From NCBI GenBank assembly GCA_036924285.1, contig JAYKYS010000009.1, forward strand, positions 18,704,001 through 18,768,000: 64,000 bases of DNA, in the 5' to 3' direction. Of the stretch, positions 30,372-41,370 are shown in pieces (the stretch's first letter is position 1; each line of letters starts with the position of its first letter). The DNA is from Asterella californica (lineage: Eukaryota; Streptophyta; Marchantiopsida; Marchantiales; Aytoniaceae). The notes beneath the pieces are model-generated. The model saw only the letters and a program-made list of their open reading frames with translations. It did no database searches and was not told the DNA's origin. The translations under genes and the position numbers were made by a program.

Positions 30372-30689
30372 TTAAGAGTACATGATAATATCCTCATGAC
30401 CATCGTCTGTACTGATCCTAGCAGACATCTTAAAGTCACTTTTGTAAGGATCACACTCTACTTCACCAAGAGCATTCGTGGCCTCCACAGTGAATGATAC
30501 TTTGAACTCAATTTTCTTCACATCTGCGCCGATGCTCGCAGAAGCTTCTTTATATAAAGCAAAAATGGCACCCCACTTGCAATAGATGCTTGATCGCAAC
30601 GTCTCTATACTTAAGGTTGACCTTTCCGTCTCCGTTCTAACTCCCAAACGTCTCTTCTTCAACCTTGGCACTCGAACTGGATTCCCCAT
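30372..30689 (-). CDS. Family A leader ORF 2 (105 aa), copy A1
   Basis: It has the same start, stop and length as 11076-11393. Substitutions are scattered with no indels over 315 coding bases, while the surrounding leader shows indels. Function unknown. Confidence 0.45.
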   Translation of the reverse strand: MGNPVRVPRLKKRRLGVRTETERSTLSIETLRSSIYCKWGAIFALYKEASASIGADVKKIEFKVSFTVEATNALGEVECDPYKSDFKMSARISTDDGHEDIIMYS

Positions 30690-30789
30690 GACGTATCGTC
30701 AAGACCTCCTTGTATGCCGAAACGTATATCTCTTAGTTGGTAAAAGATCTCTCCAAGATTTTTGTGCTCTCCATTAGCTCAACCTCCAA

Positions 30790-31330
30790 GCTACTAAATC
30801 ATGAAGTTTCAACAGAAACTTCCCTAATCAGAAGAGATGGTGATGACTGTACAAATTTTCAGAGAACTGAAATTTGTATATTTTCACTTCCCTCATGGTT
30901 GTCAACCCCCTCCACTTTGAAAAATTCTTTCTCTCTCTTCAGACCTCATCTTCTCATGATTTCTTTTGTCCTGGATAGCTTATCAGCCACTCTAAAACAA
31001 TAGAAAGTTTCTCCGGAAAATAAAATTCACAGGAAATCTGACACTGACTGTAAACTTTTTCCAGAGAACAGAATTCCTCAACTCTCACGAATAAACCCCA
31101 TCAACTTTGAAAATTCATTGCTCCTTCTCTAGACCACCTTTTCTTATGATTTCTTTTGTCCTAGATAGGTTATTAGCCAATCTGAAACACTGGAAAGTTT
31201 CTCAGGAAAATAAAGTTCACAGAAAATTTGACAGCGACTGTACAAATTTTCTAGAGAGCAGAATTTCTAAACTCACAAATTTCTCTCCTCTAATAACTTT
31301 TCTCTCCTCCTTTCTATACAACTCTTGTTG
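30790..31330 (-). repeat. 190-bp tandem repeat in A1 leader
   Basis: Repeated blocks AACTTTGAAAA, ACCTCATCTTCTCATGAT / ACCACCTTTTCTTATGAT and AAAATAAA(A/G)TTCACAG occur about 190 bp apart, as in A2. Confidence 0.6.
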
Positions 31331-31360
31331 CACCCTCTTTCAACTCTCCTCAAACCCTTT

Positions 31361-31531
31361 CTAAGTGAACAAGATGTAAAGAATGACTTCGAACGCGTCA
31401 TATATCACTACGGGATACACAAAAGATTCTAATGTTGCTAACATCGCGTTAACTCTCTCTCCTCCCAACGTTCTCTCCATGTGTTTTCTCATAATCACTT
31501 TTTGTCTAATATAAAACTGAACTCTAAACAT
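31361..31531 (-). CDS. Family A leader ORF 1 (56 aa), copy A1
   Basis: I choose the ATG at 31531 (MFRVQFYIRQKVIMRK), which matches A2; an in-frame ATG further upstream (31573) overlaps the primer-site region and is absent from A2. The C-terminal half reads GGERVNAMLATLESFVYPVVI then FEVILYILFT. It resembles the E-family domain (see findings). Confidence 0.4.
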   Translation of the reverse strand: MFRVQFYIRQKVIMRKHMERTLGGERVNAMLATLESFVYPVVIYDAFEVILYILFT

Positions 31532-31554
31532 TTTCAATGATCTTTTCAAGTGAG

Positions 31555-31576
31555 GTCCCGGCAACAGAACCAAAAA
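31555..31576 (-). other. Family A primer-binding-site region
   Basis: Directly after the LTR end the minus strand reads TTTTTGGTTCTGTTGCCGGG. The core GTTGCCGGG after TGG is like the tRNA-Asp-complementary site of plant Tat/Athila elements, but several bases differ, so the primer is uncertain. Confidence 0.5.
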
Positions 31577-32491
31577 TGTAAACCCTCCGCGGTCCTATCG
31601 ATCAACTACCCTCTGATTTCTCAATCTCCACGATCGTCATCCACGAATCTGCAACATGTCGGGCTTGTCTCTCACTCAAGGGTCACCTCTGATGACTTTG
31701 ATGGAAGCACACCATGAATCTTGAAGGGAAAAATGCTAAGTTCACTCATTCATACATCCACAAACTTATCAACTAAAAATCTCCTTAAACTCATCAATTA
31801 AAATCCTCCATTCTAACGACGTCTCTCAAGTTCTCACATGCTAAAAATATCTCACACTCTCTATATTACTCAAGTTGTCATTACGACGATGTGAAAACAA
31901 GGATGAGGAGCTCTTCTCTACTCCTCTATTTATACATTCTAGGTTTTTACTTCCGTACCTTCCGGTAACTCAGCCGTAACTACTTTTATCGGATTTTACT
32001 AAGATATTACTTAAGGTAAAAGCATTAATCACATGGGCTTCTTACCTTTTCACATGGGCTTATTCCTTCAAAGTCAACAACTTCTAGAAGGATTTTGGAA
32101 TATTCTCAAGGAATCTCGAATTTCCACCCCCCTCTACACTAGGACCCACTAAAAAGGAAACATGTGGAATCTCTTCTTGTTTTTAATGCCCACAAAGTCC
32201 ACAACTTTAATCCAACCACTCATATCAAGTCAAAAAGGAGATAAGGGATACTTTCCACCTCCTTTCTATCTTTTAGACAAGATGACAAGATAGTAGTGCT
32301 CACTCTTTAAGAAATATCTGAATTCTGCCAAAAGTACAGCTAAGTTTAACCATAACTAACTTTTAGCTAGTCATGACTAACTTGATACCTCCTTAAAGTA
32401 CTTTGGCAGCAAATAAACATTCTCGACACTTAGTTATAACTAAATACCTTACTAATAGACAAACTTCCTATGTGTAACATAGGTCGTTACA
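31577..32491 (-). repeat. Family A 5' LTR of copy A1
   Basis: 915 bp, on the minus strand TGTAACGACC ... GAGGGTTTACA, with TATAAATA at 31927-31934. Matching LTRs are at 12284-13195 (-) and 33933-34813 (+). Confidence 0.9.
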
Positions 32492-33551
32492 ATACATAAC
32501 CAACTAGAACTCCAACGAACTCAAAAAGATGAAAACCGCAGTGAAAGAATCAAAAAAAATCTATCTGAAAACTTTCTCCTTTCACCAAACGGTCTTAAGA
32601 TGTCGATAGGGTCTTCTTCCATGACTCCGTTGGTCTAGAAAACCTTCAGATCCGACTCCCAACAGCCGAGATATCTCTGATTTTTGGTCGTTGGTGATCA
32701 AACCTTCCAAAACTCCTTCATGCGGCTTAAAATCACACACACCGCTCAAATGGATCGTCTGATCTGATATCCGTCTTCTCTGGTAGGTAGATCTAGCTAC
32801 CTTGAACCCAATGAGACTCCAAACAAGTCGTTTGGAGTTCCCCTCGCAAAACCACGCAAGAAATTTGATCGTCGGATGCAAAAAACTGACGTAAATCGAC
32901 TCCTTACGGCTCAAACTTGCTTACCACATCCAATCCAACAATCCAATCCACACACGGTCTTCTCCTGTGCGTAGGTGAAGACCCCCTGATCGCATAAGCA
33001 CCAAGAATGAAGAGCTTGGTTCACCGATCGTGAAGAACAATCCAATCTTAGATCGCATGTGACGAAAAACTTCCTTGCGAGCCAATTTCACCCAGAACTC
33101 CCAAATCATCCGATGAAACTTCATATCGTCTTCAATTTCTTGAAGAACTCGGCGTTTTGATCCCGATGGATCCAAGGACAGCAAGTTTGGACTCCAAAAC
33201 GATCCGAATTGTGCAACTCTCCTTCACAGATCATTTGAAGTCTTCAAAAATCTCTCATGCGTCTCAATTTCCTCCAGAACACAGTCCTTGATCCGCCTCT
33301 TCACGAATCGTCTTAACCAACGCATAGCCTGCTCAGATCTGAACCCAATGACACCTTGTGCGCATGCATTGGACTTCTAAATTCTCCAAACCGTCCATCG
33401 ACAGATCGTAGAAACAAGCTAGCCCATTAAGCTGTCCCCTTACGTCAGACGCTGTACATACAAGAATTCACAGATAATGAGGAAGCAGGCCCCTTGCGTC
33501 CTTAGTATAGCGCTTGGAGCTGCAAATACCCAATCAGCAAAAATAAACTAA
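32492..33551. other. Unassigned region
   Basis: No ORF with recognisable content. Minus-strand ORFs 32582-32914 and 32921-33184 have no motif I know. There are many 8-12-bp reiterations of GATC-containing words, but no clear repeat structure. It could be a gene leader or an unlisted element. Confidence 0.3.
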
Positions 33552-33775
33552 GATCTAGCTTGATTTTCTCTTCTTCTGAGTCTCGTAACTTCTCCACTAT
33601 GCATCCGAATGAAGTAGAAGAAGTGCCCATGGAAAGTTGACAACGAGCTCTATCCATTGATGCGATGAAAGTGAAGATTCGAAGTTGTACCAAAAACCTC
33701 ATTTAGTCCTATGAATGTCTTTGGAGCGATAATCGTAAGTATCGCAAACAGATTTTCAGATGAGAGCCGGTACAC
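33552..33775. repeat. F repeat, third copy
   Basis: AGCTTGATTTTCTCTTCTT, GAGTCTCGTAACTTCTCCACT and GTGCCCATGGAAAGTTGACA match 13200-13300. The distal part (TTTAGTCCTATGAATGTC) matches 18460-18485. The region 33776-33932 that follows has no recognised feature. Confidence 0.6.
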
Positions 33776-33932
33776 GACACGACAACGGACTGTCCATGAG
33801 AGATTGATCCCTTGAGATAGAGCATCCAAAGCAAGGACAGAAGAAGCTAGAAGCCGTATCTGTAGAAGTTGACTGAGTACCAAGCAAGACGTCGAGGAGT
33901 TAGGCGATGAGAGTGTTGACACAGGTCTGAAC

Positions 33933-34813
33933 TGTAACGACCTATGTTACACATAGGAAGTTTGTCTATTAGTAAGATGTTTAGTTATAACTAAGTGTGG
34001 AGAATGTTTATTTTTTGCCGAAGTACTTTAAGAATATATCAAGTTAGTCATGACTAGCTAAAGTTAGTCATGATTAAACTTAGCTGTACTTTTGGGTAGA
34101 ATTCAGATATTTCCTAAAGAGTGATCACTACTATCTTGTCATCTTGCTAAAAGAGAAAGGAGGTGAAAAATATCCCTTATCTCCTTTTTGACTTGATATT
34201 AGTGGTGGGACTAAAGTTATTGACTGTGTGGCAACTGAAAACGAGAAGAGATTCCACATGTCTCCTTTTTAGTGGGTCCTAGTGTAGAGAGGGTGGAAAT
34301 TCGAGATTCTTTGAGAATATTTCAGAATCCTTCTAGAAGTTGTTGACTTTGAAGAAATAAGCCCATGTGAAAAGGTAAGAAGCCCATGTGATTAATGCTT
34401 TTATCTTATGTAATATCTTAGTAAAACTCGGTAAAAATAGTTACGGCTGAGTTACTGAAGATACCAAAATAAAAACCTATAATGTATAAATAGAGGAGTA
34501 GAGAAGAGCTCCTCATCCTTGTTTTCACATCGTCGTAATGACAACTTGAGCAATATAGAGAGAGTGTGATATTTAGCGTGTGAGAACTTGAGAGACATCG
34601 TTAGAATGAAGAATTTTAGTTGATGAGTTTATGGGTGTGTGAACGAGTGAACTTAGCATTTTTCTCTTCAAGTTCATGGTGTGCTTCCATCAAAGTCATC
34701 AGAGGTGACCCTTGAGTGAGAGACATGCTCGACATGTTACAGATTCGTCGATGACTATCGTGGAGGTTGAGAGATTGGGGGTAGTTGATCGATAGGACCA
34801 CGGAGTGTTTACA
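33933..34813 (+). repeat. Family A solo LTR
   Basis: 881 bp, TGTAACGACCTATGTTACAC ... CACGGAGTGTTTACA, with TATAAATA at 34485-34492. No internal A sequence adjoins. The flanking five bases (TGAAC and ATACC) do not match, so the surroundings were rearranged or it did not arise by simple LTR-LTR recombination. Confidence 0.8.
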
Positions 34814-35640
34814 ATACCTTTATAAAAGCTCATTTAGCTAAAGAGACAGTGAGGTGGTAATTAACTCCAATATTGTCTCAAGAGGAAGACCTAAAGTACA
34901 CAAAAGCTGACGGATTGCTTCTTATCACATAAGAAGACGTTAACCTCAACAAGAAAACGGTGGGATTGTAAGTAGGTATTTGGTCTTCTCTCTCAATTTA
35001 CTACAAGCAGGGATGGCTTGTTACTAAGATCCGGACTAGAAGCCTGTCGGAAGATTGATTTCTCTTTTTTTTTTCATTTCCTCTTTTGTTAATTTTCTCT
35101 TCTTCCTTCTCTTCTCTCATCTTCCCATCTTCATTCCATCTTCTACTTGATTATAGAAGCTTTGTGTAAGTATCAGTGGATGCGAGTGTCGTTGTAGTGC
35201 TGCTAAAAGACCGTTTTAATAGACAGAAACATGAGAAGGCTACATGGGACATACACCCTATGGTTGATCTAATCAGTTGAATATTCGTAAGGATAATTTG
35301 TTGTATGGAGTAGTATCGACATCTATCGAGCAGTGATAGTGTTCTAAGGGTGTCAGAAGTCGAGTTGAACACCCAGAAGACGAGATTTGCTTCAAGAAGC
35401 CGACGTGAGAAGACTGGAAGTCTGGACCAAGGAGTAGTAATCATCTTCTCAGTGTGGTATTTCAAATAGTACTTGTGTGTTATGATCCAAATCACCTTCG
35501 GAAGGGTCAGGAAGCCGCGTGGTGTTGTGAGTTAGAAAGAACTTCTGGACAAAACTAGGGTGTTTGTGAGTTTGAACAGATTTTAGAACTTAAAACAGTG
35601 TAACTACTGTAAATCTTCTTGGGGAACGAATGTGAACTAT
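34814..35640 (+). repeat. D-family 3' region fragment with decayed LTR
   Basis: TTACTACAAGCAGGGATGGC and CCGGACTAGAAGCCTGTCGGAA match 3825-3880. 35570-35640 matches the LTR end zone at 4420-4490 (TTTGAACAGAT, TTAGAACTTA, GGGGAACGA). The LTR start TGTAACGACC has decayed to about TTGTTGTATGG near 35300. It has fewer GAAGAC motifs than D1 and D2. Confidence 0.55.
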
Positions 35641-35824
35641 GTCTGTTCATGCTTGCATTATCATCAGTTTTACTCAAAGATGCGATATATGGATGATCTT
35701 GCGCCAACTTATCTGTCTTGCATTCATTTCTAGTGGGTTCTCGACTTGGTGGTAATGCTTCCTGGGTTATGGAGTATGCGATATGTACAATTGATGCGAT
35801 ATGTACAATATAGAGAGTGACCTA

Positions 35825-36485
35825 GGTTACTTTTTTTGCTTTATGGACTGACATGACGACTCAATGTTCTACTACTAGATACATGCCTGTTGAATTAATG
35901 TTGGGACAGAAGCCGATGATGTAGCAAAAGAAGATTTCCCTACTTGGGCTACCTTGCGGTGGGAAGACAATATGGATTACGTACAGCTTCTCTCACTACG
36001 CATAAGGCAGTTAGAGCATAGAGAAGAGGATCTTGCAGAAGCACAACAAAAGTTGAAAGCGATTTGACTTGAAAATAAGGAAAGGTTTCGAGAAGACCCA
36101 TAGGCTTTGACCGACCGATACAAGTTGGGACTAGGTGTTGATATACGACAATACATTAGAGAACCAACACTCTACAATCCGAAAGTTTTCCAAGAGATGG
36201 TTTGACCCATACATTGTCTCAGATGTGCATCAGAATGCTACTTATTCCTTGGAAGAGCTAGATGGTGCATCTTTAAGGGTTCTTGTTGTTGAGAAACGAG
36301 TAAAGTTGTTCAGAAAGAGAGGGGGAGCAATGAGCTGATTGATTTTTTAAGACCTGAACATATCACAGGTGCAGATGATGACTATTTGGCTGAGGTAGTT
36401 GAGGAGAACGAAGATGACTTCGACAATTACGAGGATCAGTGACGGATTGGCACATACCAGAGGATGTGCAAGTTTGGAGAGGGTG
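35825..36485 (+). pseudogene. Family B integrase C-terminus fragment (B3)
   Basis: Blocks in order: FALWTDMTTQCSTTRYMPVE and LMLGQKPMM with following stops (about 35838-35925), then an ORF 36135-36338 with DNTLENQHSTIRKFSKRWF and ATYSLEELDG, then CACATACCAGAGGATGTGCA before a purine-rich stretch, which corresponds to the polypurine tract of B1. It matches B1 at 45700-45900 and 50800-51148. 36486-36857 holds nothing I recognise. Confidence 0.65.
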
Positions 36486-36857
36486 AATGTCATGTTGCAT
36501 GAGGGTCTGTACAGTGAAAGTTTGTAGCAAAAAGAAGTTTCTTCCACCAGGTGGAAGCTCTCTTGATTAGAGCATGCACGTGTTTTCATTTATGCGAAAT
36601 AAAGATATACACATATATTTACGTCACTTCTAGATTAAGAAAGTAACCAAAAGAGAAAACTTTGTCATTTTTTGCTGGTGATTCAGAATCATTATCTGAT
36701 AACACCATCGCATAGGTGTTATTGAGTAGTATAGTTTTGGTTCTTTCGTCACTAGAAATAGAGGTGTATAGTGAGCGTAACAACTGAAAGCTAACAAAGG
36801 AGATAAAAATGAGTTGTATAAGTATGTGTACAAGTTTCTTTACTGTATTAAACTGAA

Positions 36858-36935
36858 ACAAAGGTCATCCTCAGTGGTAGGGACGCCCACCTAAGAATAA
36901 GAGGTCTCCGGATCAAATCCTCTTGGCATGTGTTT
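36858..36935 (+). repeat. Probable tRNA-derived SINE head
   Basis: AGGTCATCCTCAGTGGTAGGGACG looks like an A-box region and GGTCTCCGGATCAAATCCTC like a degenerate B box (consensus GGTTCGAATCC), about 35 nt apart as in plant SINEs. The SINE body probably continues into 36936-37400, where I see no gene (ORF 37060-37314 lacks any motif). The 3' end and a target duplication were not identified. Confidence 0.45.
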
Positions 36936-37409
36936 CATATTCCAGCATGTTGACCTCCTAGATGGGAGTCTATGTTGGATATGCAACCACATCTTGCATA
37001 TCTAGGGACGGGAGACCAGTATCTCTATTAATCGTGGGCTTCCTGACCTAAGCCTCCGCATGCCCCTTGGTTATAGCACAAGAGATACCTGGTGCGCATA
37101 TGAGAGAGCTGTAAGCCATGTGAGGTGGTCTCATAAGTGTAGGGGCTTTGGCGTACATTGGATGGCTTGTGACTATAACCAAAGTGGCATCAAGATGACA
37201 TCGAAAGCTGGAAAATTTTTATTTAACAAGGGGTTAGCTTGGCTAGGGGACTGCTTGATAAGTGAGTGTGCTTATAAAGACATAAAGATCCTTGCTTACC
37301 TAGGGGCTGCTTAGCAAGGACCTTGAGTTTTAGGTAAATTGACGTGCGGCGGCAGTTCAAAGACATTACCGAAAACTAGACGATGCGTCTTTAAGGCCCC
37401 AAAGACATG

Positions 37410-37951
37410 TTGGTAGAATGCAAGGACACATGTTTCGCTACTTGGATCGGCAGATTGAGGGTCTAAAGACACTCTACGGTCTTCCTTCAGTTCTAAACCC
37501 TACAGCCATGTCTTCAGGTGCCCCAGGACCTTCTCATGTTGAAGATCCAGATAAGGAGGAGTTCGACCTAGCTGTTTACCTGGTGGTAACAACATTGGAA
37601 TTGGAGAAGACACGCGAAGAAGCTCCAAAAGTCATGACGTCTTCTGGAAGACAAGAAGAGGAGACGACTTCTCATGTATTCAGAGTGGAGGTAATGATTG
37701 TCTATGACCTCCATGAGATCGTCCTGACTCCCAACAGCGATTAAGTCTTGCAGAAGAGCCCAGCAACGAAGATGGGTACAGCTTCCTCCGGTCGTCTTCA
37801 GTCTTCCGGACCAACCACACATGAACACATGGCTGCCACTGAGACAGATGTCATCTCAGCCATGTCAGAGGTACCAGTTGAGCAGCATATAGTACCAGAA
37901 GTCGAATTAGATACTCAAGCAAGTGTGGATACCATGGACGCACTAGTATGA
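37410..37951 (+). pseudogene. D-family ORF, 3' half, inverted (copy D4)
   Basis: It starts within VECKD and continues FRYLDRQIEGLKTLYGLPS, EFDLAVYLVVTTLELEK and SSGRQEEETTSHVFRVE, as in D1 residues about 70-160. A TAA at 37742-37744 interrupts it; the frame resumes and ends at 37951. Its 5' half lies next door on the opposite strand (37966-38889), so the two are halves of one copy rearranged by inversion. Confidence 0.6.
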
Positions 37952-37965
37952 TCTCAAGTTCGGGC

Positions 37966-38889
37966 CAAGGTCAGAAGCTTCCTCCCTGCGGTGAAGTTGA
38001 ACTTCTTCCTGAGCGCTTTTCTCATCTGCGTCATGATCTCCTTGCTTTGGTATTCTGCTTCCAAACGCTGCTTCTTCTACTCCGCAGCCTTGGCTTCTGC
38101 AGCTTCTCACTGTGCATTCTAAGTCTTCTTCTCGTCCACCAGATCACTTAGTTTATCACTGATTCTCAAGAGTTCTTGCTCCCTCTGCTGAAGTCGCACC
38201 TGCAACTCCTGATGGGTCTTCCGCAGTTGAACCATCTCTTTGACAGAAGCAGAAGCTTCCGTTTTATACTTGTTGGTTATCTTCTCGGTGGCACGGAGGT
38301 TGATTCTAGAGCTTCCACCCTCTGCATATACGTTTCTTCCTGTTGGATCAAAATCTGAAGACCAAATCCAGGCTGAAGAGGCTTCTCCTAGGTCCTAGTT
38401 CCGCTTCTCCACCATCTCCATGGTTGGCTAGATCTCGATGCTGAAGAAAAGACTGAACTCTTTTAGTCTTCTTCGTGCAAAAGTCAAGTTCATGCTGACA
38501 TACTGTTTCACGGAAGCTTCCATGTCTTCATGACACACTTGGACCTCTTCCACCATGGTGACTTTCTCCTTTTGTACTCGAGAAGACGCTACTCGTAATA
38601 TCTTCCTTGGTGAGAGATCTCTTCTCACGGCAGAGATATGCTTCTTCTCTGCATAGTCATCTGTCGCAGTCGAAACATCTACCCAAGTTATGTCTTCTAG
38701 AGTCTTCGGAAGACCCCCTGGGGTCGTAGGAACTGATTTCATGGTGGTCCTAGTATCGAAGGTGTCTTCCTGACTCAAATCCGGAGTGGATGATGAGATA
38801 AGAAGTACTTGTCTTAAGAAAGTTCTTAGATCTCATCCTCCTCGATGACGACGCGTCTTATGTGCCGTTAGAATCATCTGTCTGGCCGT
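37966..38889 (-). pseudogene. D-family ORF, middle part (copy D3)
   Basis: The minus strand reads a segment with TTPGGLPKTLEDI (D2 has ATPGSLPKTPEDA), a disordered region, a long coiled coil (about 38330-38060, with VRLQQREQELLRISDKLSDL) and LRKKFNFTAGRKLLTLAR near 37970. It stops where the D4 half should continue. Stops are frequent. On its 5' side it is cut by the old LTR (38890) and continues at 53925-54426. Confidence 0.55.
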
Positions 38890-39000
38890 TGTCGTGATGT
38901 GAATCATTTCACATAGTGAATGATTCACATCTCTGTTAATCTCTCTAAGTGAAGTTAAGACGTCCGAGAAGTCGATTCTGGAGGCTGTGGACATTGACGG
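38890..39000 (+). repeat. Old B-type LTR, left part
   Basis: TGTCGTGATGTGAATCATTT and following bases match the start of the solo LTR at 21244. After 111 bp it is interrupted by B1 and continues at 52521. Its outer flanks are CCGT (38886-38889) and TCGT (53925-53928), a possible 4-bp duplication with one change. Confidence 0.6.
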
Positions 39001-40373
39001 TGTCGCGCTACTTGGCGGCTACATGCTTGACTTCTACTCCGACGCTTAGGTTTGGTAGTTCTAGAAGTTAGCTCATATTACTTCTAGTCCTTTATGTATA
39101 TGTTTGACACCTTTGAATACGGTGTTAACACTATTTTGAGTCCTAGTAGGCTGATAGTATGTTAGTTATCTTGTTCAAGCATTTGTGCGCTTGTGCAAGT
39201 GACTTCTTACTTGTCTACGACGTTCAATGTACATAACTTAGGGTTTCCATGCTGATAGGGGTTTGAGCTCATGGGTTGTACTTACTTGTCGCCCATGCAC
39301 GCTTTCTAGCTGATTTAAGTTAATTTTCAGGGCTACGTGTCGTTTTAGGTAGTTTAAGTATTACGCTGGCACTCTAGGGGGCTTGACGTGGTAGCCTATG
39401 AGTGTAGATAAGTTACCAGGTAGTTTAAGGCACAAAAGGACAGTCAAGTGGAGCTATGAACTCCCATTGGTCCATTTTTGTCTTTTGTAAAACTCTAAGT
39501 TTAGAAACAGAGCTCTAGAGGAGAGTTCGAGCAATTGGTGAGGTATATTCGAAATCTGAGAACACAGGAAGAGAGAGCTCGTCGTGCCAAGCACTGTCAG
39601 TGAAATTTTTGCTCGATTTGGATCAATAAACAAGGAGTTCTGCCCAATTGAAGTTCGAATTGTGTCAAAACTGCATCACTTTTGTTGATTTTGGGGTTTT
39701 CGGTGCCAATTGCAGCAGAATTGAGGAAATCACTTCAAAACTTCGTGGTTGCGTTCATTGTCAGGAGGGCTACGACTGTCCAAAAAGTTTCGAATCATTT
39801 GAGTAACTGAGTAATTCAGGGCGGCCGCTGAAGCAAAGGGGGTCTGAAAAGCTCTTAATCTAGAGCAGAGACTTCAGAGGAGGAGATCTGGAGTTCTGTG
39901 TACATTCATTAGTCCCAACTTCACAGGGATGTTCAGCATCCTGTAGACTTCAAATACTATGAGAAGATTTGAAATTCATCGAGCCAATTCTTTGTTCTAT
40001 GTCAGAATAGCTGTCTAGGTACCAGAAATTGCCATAATTCTCTTACTCAGAACTTTTCTGTCCATATCTCCGTGTCAAAATTTGATCTCAGGCTGAAACT
40101 TCGTGTGTGAGTTCAGTAGTACCTCATTTACATGCAGGGGAAGTTTAGAAGTCTAAACCTTAATAGTTTTCCTCTCCTTGTGTGTCAAAGTTCACCGCCT
40201 AAGCCTATTACTACCAGTGAGACCTAAATTTCGCTTTTTGAGCATATCAGAGGATCCTACACTCCTGTGTGGGTGTTTATAGCTCCTGTTGTGACCTGAA
40301 AGCTAACCTCTTGAGTAAACAACCACAGCCAGAAGCCCGGCGCTTTCCTAGGTAGACGGATCACACTCTGACA
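39001..40373 (+). repeat. B1 5' LTR
   Basis: 1373 bp, TGTCGCGCTACTTGG ... CACACTCTGACA. Its start differs from that of the older B-type LTRs (TGTCGTGATGTG), while the middle and end are shared. Confidence 0.92.
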
Positions 40374-40384
40374 TACTCTCTTTT

Positions 40385-40400
40385 TGGTGAACTCGACGTG
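40385..40400 (+). other. B1 primer binding site (candidate)
   Basis: TGGTGAACTCGACGTG lies 11 nt after the LTR. It begins with TGG as required to pair with a tRNA CCA end. The tRNA is not identified. Confidence 0.45.
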
Positions 40401-40449
40401 AAACACCTAGGGTGGGAGTTTTCTTGAGAGTGTTACAGGATCAGATATT

Positions 40450-41370
40450 ATGGCCAACCAAGGATCATCAAGTGGAGGTGCTGCTGCTGCTCAACAACCT
40501 GTTCAGTTTGATGCTGCTACGATGAAGATGTTCCAGGCTTTTTCCATGTTCATGCAGCAGCAGCAGAGCACAGAGAGGAAGGAGGTGTTAGCAACCAAGG
40601 CGTTGCAATCTGTGGTGCACCAGATGGACCAGTTCAAGGGTACAGATATTTCCAAGTATGTGCGATACTATGCTAGGGAGATGGAGGTGAACAAGGTGCC
40701 TGAGAAGGAGATGGTGGAGAACTTTGAGCTTGCTGTTGTCCCTGAGATTCGTGGGCGTGTGAAGGAGCTCAAGCAGCAGCAAGGACAGAGTTGGGAGAGC
40801 TTTATGCGAGCTTTGAAGGAGGAGTACTACACTGAAGATTCAGAGAGGGTGACCAAGAGAACGTTCTTGGAGTGGGTGGTTAAGCCTAACAAAGGTTTGT
40901 CTGTAAATGAGTTGTTAAGGGAGTTTGATCGTCAGTATGCTCAGCTTTCTAGGACAGAGAAGCTTACACTAGAGGTGGAGAAGACAGAGCTTTTCTTACA
41001 AGCAGCGGACGTGACTATTCAGGAGAAGCTTGAGCTGTTACTAGAAGACAAGAGTGAGGAGAGAGGATTGAAGACTGATTGGAAAGAGGTCGAAGAGGCT
41101 GTTTCTTTGCTGGCCAAGAGACAGAGAAGAAGGGACAAGGTGGTGGTAAGTGAAGCAGCACCTCTGATAATTCCTGTCAAGCAGTTGCCTACTAAGCCCG
41201 CTTTGGTAATTGCTAGAGAGGAAGACTCATCGCTTGATGAGTTGATTAAGGGTATGAAGGAGCTTAAGCTTAAGCTCACTAGGTTAGAAGAGAAAGAGCA
41301 GAATGTACAGCCTGCTATGCAGAGACCTCAGATGAGAGAAGTCTTTGTTCATTTGTTATATATGGTGTGA
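40450..41370 (+). CDS. Family B gag
   Basis: ATG at 40450 (MANQGSSSGGAAAAQQ) follows the PBS by about 50 nt. Gln-rich N-terminus, then a retrotransposon gag-type helical region (VVPEIRGRVKELKQQQGQSW, FMRALKEEYYTEDSERV), a Lys/Glu-rich coiled coil and a basic end. The frame stops at 41368-41370 in the position where a zinc knuckle should start, and the next frame continues it (SLDHVRRDC). A 1-base shift in a TA-rich run therefore separates gag from the rest, either as recent damage or as a natural frame change. Capsid role inferred from position and composition. Confidence 0.8.
   Translation: MANQGSSSGGAAAAQQPVQFDAATMKMFQAFSMFMQQQQSTERKEVLATKALQSVVHQMDQFKGTDISKYVRYYAREMEVNKVPEKEMVENFELAVVPEIRGRVKELKQQQGQSWESFMRALKEEYYTEDSERVTKRTFLEWVVKPNKGLSVNELLREFDRQYAQLSRTEKLTLEVEKTELFLQAADVTIQEKLELLLEDKSEERGLKTDWKEVEEAVSLLAKRQRRRDKVVVSEAAPLIIPVKQLPTKPALVIAREEDSSLDELIKGMKELKLKLTRLEEKEQNVQPAMQRPQMREVFVHLLYMV

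Larger units (their letters stand above)
24577..32491 (-). mobile_element. Family A gypsy element, nearly complete (copy A1)
   Basis: On the minus strand this is the 5' LTR 32491-31577, a PBS-like site, leader ORFs, a zinc-knuckle ORF, gag, protease-RT-RNase H-integrase, a polypurine tract and a 3' LTR truncated to about 76 bp by B2. The RT/protease style (VDGGSA protease, FGDGYSGYNQI and FIDDF in RT) and the primer-site style fit the plant Tat/Athila group. The lineage call is inference from these motifs. Confidence 0.85.

Noticed and set aside
36858..36935. Functional tRNA gene
   Set aside because: A- and B-box-like words are present, but no acceptor stem or anticodon arm can be folded by eye. 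A SINE head fits better.
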